A DNA stretch of 64,000 bases from Rhodococcus rhodnii (lineage in GTDB: Bacteria; Actinomycetota; Actinomycetes; Mycobacteriales; Pseudonocardiaceae), in assembly GCA_000720375.1 (NCBI GenBank), contig JOAA01000004.1, forward strand, positions 62,001 through 126,000. The letters run 5' to 3'. How positions within the stretch are numbered: the stretch's first letter is position 1; every line of letters begins with the position of its first letter. Positions 17,023 to 24,994 of this stretch are shown in pieces. A program made the position numbers and the translations under genes. The notes below the pieces were generated by a model that made no database searches, was not told the DNA's origin, and saw only the letters and a program-made list of their open reading frames with translations.

Positions 17023-18888
17023 ATGGGTGACTACCGGGACGCATACCACCGCAGTCTGACCGACCCGGACGGCTTCTGGCTGGCAGCCGCCGAGACGATC
17101 GACTGGGCCAAACCGCCGGTCAGCGCCTTGGACACCAGCAAAGCGCCGTTCTACCGGTGGTTTTCCGACGCCGAGCTGAACACCTGCCACAACGCGCTGG
17201 ACCGCCATGTCGACAGCGATCGGATCGCGTTGATCTACGACTCGCCGATCACAGGCAGCAAAGCCACGTTCACTTATCGCGAGCTCCGCGACGAGGTCGC
17301 GTTGTTCGCGGGCGCCCTCGCGAGCTTGGGTGTCGGCAAGGGCGACCGTGTGATCATCTATATGCCCATGGTGCCACGAGCCGTGGTGGCGATGCTGGCG
17401 TGTGCCCGGCTTGGCGCGGTGCACTCCGTGGTATTCGGCGGGTTCGCGCCGAAGGAACTGGCCAGCCGGGTCGAGGACGCGAAGCCGAAGGTGATCGTGG
17501 CGGCGTCCTGCGGAATCGAGCCGACCCGAGTGGTGGCCTACAAACCGATCATCGACGAAGCGCTGTCGTTGACCGAGCACCAACCCGACCACGTCGTGAT
17601 CACGCAACGCCCGCAACAACTGGCGGAAATGGGCGCGCGCGACATCGACTGGGACACCCTGATCGCTTCCGCTGAGCCACATGACTGCGTGAATGTAAGC
17701 GCCACAGACCCGCTGTACATCCTGTATACGTCAGGTACAACAGGCCGCCCCAAGGGCGTCGTCCGTGACAACGGCGGACACGCCGTCGCGCTCGCCTGGT
17801 CACTCAAGGCGATCTACGACATCGGCCCCGGCGACGTGTTCTGGACAGCGTCAGACGTCGGCTGGGTGGTCGGACATTCATACATCGTCTACGCCCCATT
17901 GCTTGTCGGAGCAACAACCCTGCTCTACGAAGGAAAACCGGTCGGCACCCCGGACGCGGGCGCGTTCTGGCGCGTGATCAGCGAACACGGCGTGAAGGCG
18001 CTTTTCACCGCGCCGACGGCATTCCGCGCGATCAAGCGCGTCGACCCGGACGCGGAACTGCTGCGGAAATACGACTTGGCGAACTTCCAGACGCTGTTCC
18101 TAGCCGGCGAGCGCCTGGATCCGGAGACCTACCACTGGGCGACGGACAAGCTGGGCGTGCCGGTGATCGACCACTGGTGGCAGACCGAAACCGGCTGGCC
18201 GATCTGCGCGAACCTGCGTGGACTCGAACCGATGCCGATCAAGCCAGGCTCCCCGACCGTGCCGGTGCCCGGCTACGACGTGCAGATCCTGGACCAGTCG
18301 GGAAACCAGCTGCCGGCCGGGCAAGAAGGCGCGATCGCGATCAAACTCCCCTTGCCACCAGGCACGTTGCCCACATTGTGGGGCGACGACGACCGATACG
18401 TGAGCTCATACCTGTCCACGTACGACGGCTACTACCTCACCGGCGACGGCGGATTCATCGACGAGGACGGCTATGTCTACGTGATGGGCCGAACCGACGA
18501 CGTGATCAACGTGGCCGGGCACCGGTTGTCGACCGGTGCGATGGAAGCGGTCCTCGCTGCACACCCGGCGGTGGCCGAATGCGCGGTGATCGGCGTGCAC
18601 GATCCACTGAAAGGCCAGCTGCCACGGGGTTTCGTGGTCCTCAAGGCCGGCGTCGAAGTGCACGAGGACGTCCTGCGCGACGAGCTGATCGCCGCGGTGC
18701 GCCGGGATATCGGCCCGGTCGCGGCCTTCCGGGACGTGTCGGTTGTCGCGGGACTGCCGAAGACCCGGTCCGGCAAGATCCTCCGCAAGACGATGCGTGG
18801 GATCGCGGACGGCCGCAACGAGCCCGTCCCGTCAACCATCGAGGACCCGGCCGTGCTGGACGCCCTCCGCCCAATCCTGCGCCCCTGA
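17023..18888 (+). CDS. prpE: Propionyl-CoA synthetase / short-chain acyl-CoA synthetase
   Basis: Activates propionate (or acetate) to the CoA ester through an acyl-adenylate. The 621-aa protein matches the PrpE/ACS subfamily: the N-terminal YRDAYHRSLTDPDGFW cap, nucleotide loop YTSGTTGRPKG, GWVVGHSY, WWQTETGW, DGYYLTGDGG and the C-terminal hinge with GRTDDVINVAGHRLSTG. Lys585 in KTRSGKILRK is the catalytic Lys that lysine acetylation controls in this family. ATG 17023 is chosen from the family start MGDYRDAYHRS; a longer frame from 16927 is not supported. It is divergent from the kinase gene. No prpBCD genes are nearby. Confidence 0.92.
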   Translation: MGDYRDAYHRSLTDPDGFWLAAAETIDWAKPPVSALDTSKAPFYRWFSDAELNTCHNALDRHVDSDRIALIYDSPITGSKATFTYRELRDEVALFAGALASLGVGKGDRVIIYMPMVPRAVVAMLACARLGAVHSVVFGGFAPKELASRVEDAKPKVIVAASCGIEPTRVVAYKPIIDEALSLTEHQPDHVVITQRPQQLAEMGARDIDWDTLIASAEPHDCVNVSATDPLYILYTSGTTGRPKGVVRDNGGHAVALAWSLKAIYDIGPGDVFWTASDVGWVVGHSYIVYAPLLVGATTLLYEGKPVGTPDAGAFWRVISEHGVKALFTAPTAFRAIKRVDPDAELLRKYDLANFQTLFLAGERLDPETYHWATDKLGVPVIDHWWQTETGWPICANLRGLEPMPIKPGSPTVPVPGYDVQILDQSGNQLPAGQEGAIAIKLPLPPGTLPTLWGDDDRYVSSYLSTYDGYYLTGDGGFIDEDGYVYVMGRTDDVINVAGHRLSTGAMEAVLAAHPAVAECAVIGVHDPLKGQLPRGFVVLKAGVEVHEDVLRDELIAAVRRDIGPVAAFRDVSVVAGLPKTRSGKILRKTMRGIADGRNEPVPSTIEDPAVLDALRPILRP

Positions 18889-19077
18889 CCCCTTCCCACT
18901 CCAGAGCAGGGCCAGCGCACAACAGCGACCAATTTTGCCGAATCCCCAACCCCCACCCCAGAACATCCCCCACCACTCCCGGGGGGACGACCCCAGGCCA
19001 GTCTATCGGGGATATGGGCAGGTCAAAGGGGTTACCGGCCGGTTGTGGACAACCAGATTTGCGAGCGGCTCCTTCGG

Positions 19078-19446
19078 CTCGGAACCCAGGCGGTGAGCGC
19101 TCGGAACCCAGGCGACCGCGAACTACCCGGAGCTCAGGCAACCATGAGCGGCCAGAAACCCGCGGCGACCGCGAGCAGCTCGCAACTCAGACGGCCGCGA
19201 ACGACCCAGAACCCCGGAGACCGTGAACGGCCCGAAACCCAGGCAATCCGGAGCACCGGAAACCACGAACGACCCGAAACCCCCAGACCGCGAACGACCC
19301 GGAACCCAGGCAACCATGAGCGGCCAGAAACCCGCGGCGACCGCGACCAGTTCGCAACTCAGACGGCCGCGAACAACCCAGAACCCCGGAAACCGCGAGC
19401 AGCCCGAAACCCGAACAACCATGAGCGACCCGGAACTCAGGCGACC
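19078..19446. repeat. Intergenic array of degenerate about 24-nt repeats with an 88-nt direct duplication
   Basis: Repeats on the pattern CGNGAACGACCCGGAACCC followed by AGGCNA run through this region. Within it, 19135-19222 and 19307-19394 are nearly identical 88-nt copies 172 bp apart, with a few substitutions. Both strands are open in places, giving Arg/Pro/Asn-rich or Gly/Arg/Ser-rich frames, but these have no start signals and read as repeat artefacts. The stop codon of the following lipoprotein gene (19437) lies within the last unit. The 18889-19077 stretch before it has no visible gene. Confidence 0.75.
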
Positions 19447-20426
19447 GTAAGCGGGATCTGCTTGGGTTCGGGCTTCTGGGACCACTTGGCCGTGCTCGTC
19501 GCCGGAAACTCCGGAGCGATCGTCAAAGTCCCGCCAGCAAAAGGCTCGGGCACAGAAAACAGCAGCCCAGAACCAGACGGCCGAGGAGAAATCTTGGGCC
19601 CACCCGGCAGCGACAAACTCACGCTACGAGCCAAGTCAACCTTCAAATCAGTGTCATCCGTGCTGATCTTCGCATCCGGCAACCGCAGCCAGACCTGCTT
19701 GGTCGCGGCCGCACCCACCCCAGGCAAAGAATCAGCGAGCTCGGACCGAGTGCCCAGATCCAAGGTCACGCCCAACGGCCCAGAAGTACGAACCCCCTGG
19801 TAAGCCCCCTGCCCGGTGTACTTCCCATCCCCCCACCTGACCTGTCCCGTCCCGGCCCGAGGCGCAGCATCCGAAGAAGCAGGACCACCAGCCCCAAGAC
19901 CGTTGCGAACGCTGAGCTGGTAAGGCCGGTCATCGGTCACCTCGAGGGTCGCGTCACCACCCAGCGGGACGCTCACGATCAGCGCTGTCCCCCGGTCCAG
20001 CGGTTCAGGCAAACGCTTGCGAGCACCGCCTACGACGACCTCGACGGTCAGGGGTGTCTCGGGTGGTGGCGCGTATGTGTCATCGCTCTGCAGGCGGTAG
20101 AGCACGAGGAATTCGTGTCCTGCTGCCGCGCGGGCGGGTCCGCCTTCGAGGCCGCCGCTGGTTTCGTCCATGTCCGGGCGCACCGCGAGCGCGCCGAACT
20201 GGTAGCCGAAGTGCGGGCCTTTGAAGGACCACGAAATGGGCTGCGCACCTGCGGGGACTCCCTGTGACCAGGTGAAGACGTCCACGAAGTCCGCGGGCTT
20301 CGCAGGCAGGTCGACCGGCCCAGTTGTGCTGGGTCGGGCGCCGCATCCGGCCAGCACCACTACGAGCAATACGAGGCAAGCGCGCAACACGCGCAACAGC
20401 GTTGCATCCCGCCGTGGGCAAGACAA
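19437..20426 (-). CDS. Secreted lipoprotein, uncharacterised
   Basis: A 329-aa protein with a lipoprotein signal: RACLVLLVVVLAGC puts the lipobox LAGC near residue 28. The mature part is beta-rich with no family I recognise; it contains repeated hydrophobic/polar stretches such as GTALIVSVPLGGDATLEVTDDRPYQLSVRNG and a GQVRWGDGKYTGQGAYQGVRTSG segment, suggesting Ig-like or substrate-binding beta domains. It lies head-to-head with the hexosaminidase gene (78 bp between starts), so they may share control and act at the cell surface together. Its last codons are inside the intergenic repeat array. Function unknown. Confidence 0.75.
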   Translation of the reverse strand: MSCPRRDATLLRVLRACLVLLVVVLAGCGARPSTTGPVDLPAKPADFVDVFTWSQGVPAGAQPISWSFKGPHFGYQFGALAVRPDMDETSGGLEGGPARAAAGHEFLVLYRLQSDDTYAPPPETPLTVEVVVGGARKRLPEPLDRGTALIVSVPLGGDATLEVTDDRPYQLSVRNGLGAGGPASSDAAPRAGTGQVRWGDGKYTGQGAYQGVRTSGPLGVTLDLGTRSELADSLPGVGAAATKQVWLRLPDAKISTDDTDLKVDLARSVSLSLPGGPKISPRPSGSGLLFSVPEPFAGGTLTIAPEFPATSTAKWSQKPEPKQIPLTVA

Positions 20427-20503
20427 TCGGCCGTTGTGACGGGTGGGTGGGTGGTCTATACCTAAATTTGTCGCCGCTGCAGGAGTTACGTTCGGGAGGG
20501 CCT

Positions 20504-22081
20504 GTGCACGTACGTCGATTCCTCACGGTCATGGCGGTGACAACCGCCACTGCCGCAACCTTCCAAGCACCAGCGAGCGCGGAACAGGCGCCAGCGATGA
20601 GCAAGAGCCTCTCCAGTGTCGTCCCTGCTCCGGCCATCGCACAGCCGGATGCACGGCAGGCATTTCGGCTCAACTGGGGCACCGTCATCTTCACTCAGAT
20701 CGGCTCGCGGGAGGCCGCTTCGGTCGGCAGGCAGCTGGCCGAGGTCTTGCGACCGTCGACCGGCTTCCCTGTCCCGGTTCTGCCCGCTTTCGTCCACGGT
20801 CACGGGATTTCCCTGCTGCTGGGCGGTGCGGACGCACGCGTCGGCCAAGAGGGCTATCAGCTCAAGGTCGAGCGCAACCAGATCGTCATCCGCGCGAACA
20901 CGCCGGCCGGGTTGTTCGCAGGCACGCAGACGCTGCGGCAACTGCTGCCGGCCAATGTCGAGAGCAAGTCACGCCAAAAAGGACCGTGGGTCGTGCCCGG
21001 CGGCAAGATCGTCGACTTCCCCCGGTTCGCCTACCGCGGCGCCATGCTTGACGTCTCACGGCATTTCTTCTCCGTCGACGAGGTCCGCGGCTACATCGAC
21101 CAGATCTCGCAGTACAAGGTCAACCGGCTGCACCTGCACCTGTCCGACGACCAGGGCTGGCGGATCGAGATCCCCGGCTGGCCCCGGCTGACCAGCTACG
21201 GCGGCAGCACCGAGGTCGGCGGCGGGCCGGGTGGCTTCTACACCAAGAAGCAGTACCTCGATCTGGTCGCGTACGCGAAGCAGAAGTACATCACCATCGT
21301 GCCCGAGATCGACATGCCCGGGCACACCAACGCGGCCCTCGCGTCGTACGCCGAGTTGAACTGCAACGGCATCGCGCCGCCGCTCTACACCGGTACGAGT
21401 GTCGGTTTCAGCTCCTTGTGCATCGACAAGGAGATCACCTACAAGTTCGTCGAGGACGTGATCCGTGAGCTGGCCGCGCTGACGCCCGGCGAGTACATCC
21501 ATATCGGTGGCGACGAGACACACGCCACCAAGCCCGCCGACTACGTGAAGTTCATGCAGCGGGTCACGCCGATCGTGGCCAAGTACGGCAAGAAAGCCGC
21601 TGGCTGGCACGAGATCGCCAAGACGCAGTCGGATCCGACCGTGCTCCCGCAGTACTGGGGCACCGACGACGTCGACGAGGAGATCGTGGCCGCTGCCCAG
21701 CGCGGCAACAAGATCCTGCTCTCACCGGCCCACAAGTCCTATTTGGACATGAAGTACGACCGCACCACCCCGCTCGGGCTGACGTGGGCAGGCCTGATCG
21801 AGGTGGACACCGCGTACGGCTGGAACCCGGGCGCGTTCGTCAAGAACCTGCCTGAGTCCAGTGTCCTCGGTGTCGAGGCGCCGTTGTGGTCGGAGACGCT
21901 GGAGAACAGCGACCACATCGAGTTCATGGCGTTCCCACGGCTTCCCGCGATCGCCGAACTGGGCTGGTCGCCGTGGTCGACGCACGACTGGGAGTCGTTC
22001 CGGCAACGCCTCGCCCAGCAGGGTGACCGGTGGGTGCACCAAGGCGTGAACTTCTACCGTTCCCCGAAGATCCCCTGGTGA
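20504..22081 (+). CDS. Secreted GH20 beta-N-acetylhexosaminidase
   Basis: Releases terminal beta-GlcNAc/GalNAc from chitin fragments or glycans outside the cell. The 525-aa protein has a Sec signal peptide (MHVRRFLTVMAVTTATAATF, cleavage after ASA near residue 27), an N-terminal GH20b domain (about 60-170) and the GH20 barrel. The catalytic pair is Asp337-Glu338 in YIHIGGDETH; other family motifs are HLHLSDDQGWR, PEIDMPGHT and WSETLE. GTG 20504 follows GGGAGGG closely; a longer frame to 20324 lacks a signal sequence. It ends at a perfect bidirectional hairpin. Confidence 0.94.
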   Translation: MHVRRFLTVMAVTTATAATFQAPASAEQAPAMSKSLSSVVPAPAIAQPDARQAFRLNWGTVIFTQIGSREAASVGRQLAEVLRPSTGFPVPVLPAFVHGHGISLLLGGADARVGQEGYQLKVERNQIVIRANTPAGLFAGTQTLRQLLPANVESKSRQKGPWVVPGGKIVDFPRFAYRGAMLDVSRHFFSVDEVRGYIDQISQYKVNRLHLHLSDDQGWRIEIPGWPRLTSYGGSTEVGGGPGGFYTKKQYLDLVAYAKQKYITIVPEIDMPGHTNAALASYAELNCNGIAPPLYTGTSVGFSSLCIDKEITYKFVEDVIRELAALTPGEYIHIGGDETHATKPADYVKFMQRVTPIVAKYGKKAAGWHEIAKTQSDPTVLPQYWGTDDVDEEIVAAAQRGNKILLSPAHKSYLDMKYDRTTPLGLTWAGLIEVDTAYGWNPGAFVKNLPESSVLGVEAPLWSETLENSDHIEFMAFPRLPAIAELGWSPWSTHDWESFRQRLAQQGDRWVHQGVNFYRSPKIPW

Positions 22082-22085
22082 AAGG

Positions 22086-22129
22086 TCGTGAGTGGTTTGG
22101 CCGGTTCTAACCGGCCAAACCACTCACGA
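22086..22129. terminator. Perfect 21-bp hairpin, bidirectional terminator
   Basis: TCGTGAGTGGTTTGGCCGGTT (split here as TCGTGAGTGG and TTTGGCCGGTT, 22086-22106) pairs perfectly with its complement at 22109-22129 around a 2-nt CT loop. It lies between the convergent hexosaminidase and aldehyde-dehydrogenase-like genes and contains the stop codon of the latter (22124-22126). It can terminate transcripts from both sides. Confidence 0.85.
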
Positions 22130-23434
22130 GTGATTCACCATCAGGCGCTTCTCCCGCCAGTACTCCGCGAGCAGGCTGTTGCGGTTCTCGCGGCTGAACG
22201 CGACCTCCGCCGGGTGCGTGTGGTCGCTGTTGACCCAGATCCTGGTGGCGTGGATGGCCCGTCCCGCGCGGTATCCGACGCCCGTGTCCTGTGACCACAC
22301 CGAAACGCCCGTGCTGTCCGGCATTTCGTTGACCAGTTTGACCGCGTCGTCGAAGTCGTTGAAGCCGGTCACCGAAACCACTGGCGCGGTGGTGGAAGCG
22401 TGGCCTTTGTCACCCTCGATCACTGTCGGGGTAAGGAAAAAGCCCTCGGCCAGTTCGCCATCCAGCGAAGCCTGGCCGCCGCCTGCCCGCACCCGCGCGC
22501 CCGCCCGGACCGCGTTGTCGATGCGCCACAAGGCTTTCACCCACTCGTCCGCGCTGACCAGCGGGCCGACCGTGGTCGAGGGGTCGAGTGGGTGGCCGGT
22601 GACGAGCTGCTCGACACGCCCCAACGCCGCGCCAAGGAACTGCTCGTACCGGCCATGCTGGATGAGCGCCGTCGACGTTCCGGTCGCGAAACCGTCGAGC
22701 GCACGATCGTGCACAACGCCTTCGAGATCAGCGAAGAACACCGCCGGGCGCAGGCCGATCGGTTGTGCCGCCGGGAAACCGTTCACCACGTTGATCACGC
22801 CCGGCGGCACCAGATCGTTGATCACGCCCAGCAGGACGTGCACCGACGCGGGCGTCTGCACCGCGGGCTTGAGGACCACGGTGTTGCCGGTCGCGAGCGC
22901 TGGTGCGAGATGCCATGCCGCACCCAGCAACGGGTAGTCCCATCCCAAGGATCGGACGATGACGCCATGGGGCTCACGAAAACCGTGCACCACCATGTCA
23001 CCGTCGATCTCGGATCGGACACCTTCCATCGCCCGGATCGCCCCGGCGAAGTACCGGAAATGATCTGAGGCCAACGGCACATCCGCGCCGAGGGTCTGCC
23101 GGATCGGCTTTCCTGTGTCCCAGGTCTCAGCCACGGCAAGGGCTTCGAGATTGTCCTCGATCCGGTCGGCTATCTCGGTGAGGATGACGGCACGTTCGGC
23201 GAGTGCCGTCTTGGCCCATCCGGCTGCCGCGCCGCGACCGTCGTCGGTGGCCCGCCGCAGGTCATCGGCGGTCCCTTCGGCGATCTCGGTGAAGTCCTTT
23301 CCGGTGACCGGGGTCGGGTTGCGGAAATATCGGCCGCCGACCGGTGGCACGTACTCGCCGCCGACGAAATGGTCGTACCGTTCGGCGTACCGCACCACGT
23401 TGCCAGGTTCTCCTGGTGCGGCGTATCTGCTCAT
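22124..23434 (-). CDS. Aldehyde-dehydrogenase-family protein lacking the active site
   Basis: An intact 436-aa frame clearly of the ALDH superfamily (AldA/acetaldehyde type): FVGGEYVPPVGGRYF, AETWDTGKPIRQTLGADVPLA, REPHGVI, GNTVVLKPAVQTP and a C-terminal GVGYRAGRAIHATRIWVN. It is about 70 residues shorter than the usual 505. INVVNGF runs straight into a RPAVFFAD-like segment, so the FTGS nucleotide loop and the ELGGK general-base Glu are missing. GFATGTSTALIQ replaces the stretch that normally carries NQGEVCTCPSR, so the catalytic Cys is missing too. No frameshift is needed to explain this. It is divergent from a GAF regulator, as in active systems. It may be a pseudoenzyme or a decaying gene. 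Confidence 0.8.
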   Translation of the reverse strand: MSRYAAPGEPGNVVRYAERYDHFVGGEYVPPVGGRYFRNPTPVTGKDFTEIAEGTADDLRRATDDGRGAAAGWAKTALAERAVILTEIADRIEDNLEALAVAETWDTGKPIRQTLGADVPLASDHFRYFAGAIRAMEGVRSEIDGDMVVHGFREPHGVIVRSLGWDYPLLGAAWHLAPALATGNTVVLKPAVQTPASVHVLLGVINDLVPPGVINVVNGFPAAQPIGLRPAVFFADLEGVVHDRALDGFATGTSTALIQHGRYEQFLGAALGRVEQLVTGHPLDPSTTVGPLVSADEWVKALWRIDNAVRAGARVRAGGGQASLDGELAEGFFLTPTVIEGDKGHASTTAPVVSVTGFNDFDDAVKLVNEMPDSTGVSVWSQDTGVGYRAGRAIHATRIWVNSDHTHPAEVAFSRENRNSLLAEYWREKRLMVNHS

Positions 23435-23535
23435 GCCTCACGCCTCCCCGGCATGCTTTCATGGGTACAAGTGGCGGACGGTAGAAGACACTGGGTTGCA
23501 GTGACGTTGCAAGGTGCGTTCCAAGGGCGTGGAAC

Positions 23536-24984
23536 ATGAAGGACGCGAGCGCGTACGCATTCCTGGTCGACCAGTTGCGTGACGGGTTGCCTGGGACGCG
23601 CCCGGTCAGCGAGCCGCGAGCACTGGTTTCCGCATCGTGGCAACGTTCGCTGGCCGCGAGCGTCGACCCGGAACACGGCCTGCCACCGGTGGTCTACGCC
23701 GAGAACGACATCCCTGACCTGCGCTCGGACCATCCGCTGGCCGCGGTGATGCCCTCGCTGCGGGCGATGCTGGTGAGCATCGCCGACCAGGCCGAACACA
23801 TCATGCTGATCACCGACGCGGCCGGGCACCTGCTCTGGCGGGAAGGCAATGCGAAAGTTCGCAAACAAGCGGACAAAGTGCTGCTGACCGAAGGGACCAG
23901 GTGGACCGAAGAAGCCATCGGCACCAACGCCATGGGCACCGCGCTGGCTGTGGACGGCCCGGTGATGATCCACGCGACGGAACACCTTGTCCGCCGCTAC
24001 CACCCGTGGACGTGTGCGGCGGCGCCCGTGCATGATCCGGATACCGGGGCACTACTCGGCGTCATCGACATCACCGGTCCGATGTCCACAATGCATCCGT
24101 CGACTCTCGCCCTTGTCTCGGCGGCGGCCCAACTGGCGGAAAGTCAGTTGCAGACAAGGATGAATTCCCGCAACGAACGTTTCCGGCTGCGCAACATGCG
24201 GCACCTGAGCGGCCTGCGCGGTGAACCGGGCGCGTTGGTCAGCCCGACCGGGCGGGTGGTCGCGGTCGAGTCGTGCGAGGGCATTCCGTCCAGAGTGGAC
24301 GTCGGGACCGACAAGGGCACGCTCTGGCTGCCGGACGGCCGGGAGGCGTTCGTCGAACCGCTGGCCGAGGGCTTTCTGCTGCGGATCGCGCCGGGACTTC
24401 CCCAGCGCCGCCCGCAGTTGCTGACCATGCCGTTCCTCGGTGCCGACGACACCCGGGCGTTGCTCGACGGCCGCGAAATCCCGCTCACGCTTCGGCACGC
24501 CGAGATCCTCGCGCTGCTTGCCCTGCACCCCAAGGGAATGACCGCGGAACAGCTGGCTTTGGTGCTGTACGGCGAATCCGGCAACCCGGTGACCGCGCGC
24601 GCCGAAATTCACCGGTTGCGCACGCAACTGGGCGCGTCGGCGATCAGCACCAAGCCGTACCGGCTGGAGGCCGAGGTGGACGCGGACTTCATCAACGTAC
24701 GCACACCGTTGCGGGAACGCCGGGTCCGTGAGGCAGTGGCGTTGTGGCGCGGGCCGTTGCTGCCCAGGTCCAACGCGCCGGGCGTGCAAGCCGAACGCGA
24801 GCAGACGCTGGCCCAGTTGCGCAGGCTGGTGCTCGAACGCCGGGATTTGGACGCGCTGTACTCGTTCGTTCGCGCGACGCCGGATCAGGAAGCCTTGGAA
24901 GTGCTGGCGTGGGGCATGCCGCCCGCCGATCCGCGACATGCGTGGGTCCAGTCGCAACTCCGGCAGTGCATGACGGACGAATAA
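23536..24984 (+). CDS. GAF-domain transcriptional regulator (AcoR-like)
   Basis: A 482-aa regulator of the kind encoded opposite actinobacterial aldehyde dehydrogenases. An N-terminal segment with SASWQRSLAASVDPEHG precedes a GAF domain (about 75-210) with the conserved EGTRWTEEAIGTNAMGTALA and HPWTCAAAPVHDPDTGALLGVID motifs. There is no sigma-54 AAA domain; instead the C-terminal part (about 320-400) has a helix-turn-helix-like LTLRHAEILALLALHPKGMTAEQLAL. It probably senses an aldehyde or alcohol and controls the divergent gene. The 101-bp gap holds both promoters. Confidence 0.85.
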   Translation: MKDASAYAFLVDQLRDGLPGTRPVSEPRALVSASWQRSLAASVDPEHGLPPVVYAENDIPDLRSDHPLAAVMPSLRAMLVSIADQAEHIMLITDAAGHLLWREGNAKVRKQADKVLLTEGTRWTEEAIGTNAMGTALAVDGPVMIHATEHLVRRYHPWTCAAAPVHDPDTGALLGVIDITGPMSTMHPSTLALVSAAAQLAESQLQTRMNSRNERFRLRNMRHLSGLRGEPGALVSPTGRVVAVESCEGIPSRVDVGTDKGTLWLPDGREAFVEPLAEGFLLRIAPGLPQRRPQLLTMPFLGADDTRALLDGREIPLTLRHAEILALLALHPKGMTAEQLALVLYGESGNPVTARAEIHRLRTQLGASAISTKPYRLEAEVDADFINVRTPLRERRVREAVALWRGPLLPRSNAPGVQAEREQTLAQLRRLVLERRDLDALYSFVRATPDQEALEVLAWGMPPADPRHAWVQSQLRQCMTDE

Positions 24985-24994
24985 GCTGCCTTTC

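Noticed and set aside
19045..19803. 252-codon plus-strand frame through the intergenic repeats
   Set aside because: Repeats explain the open frame, the second half is antisense to the lipoprotein gene, and there is no ribosome binding site.
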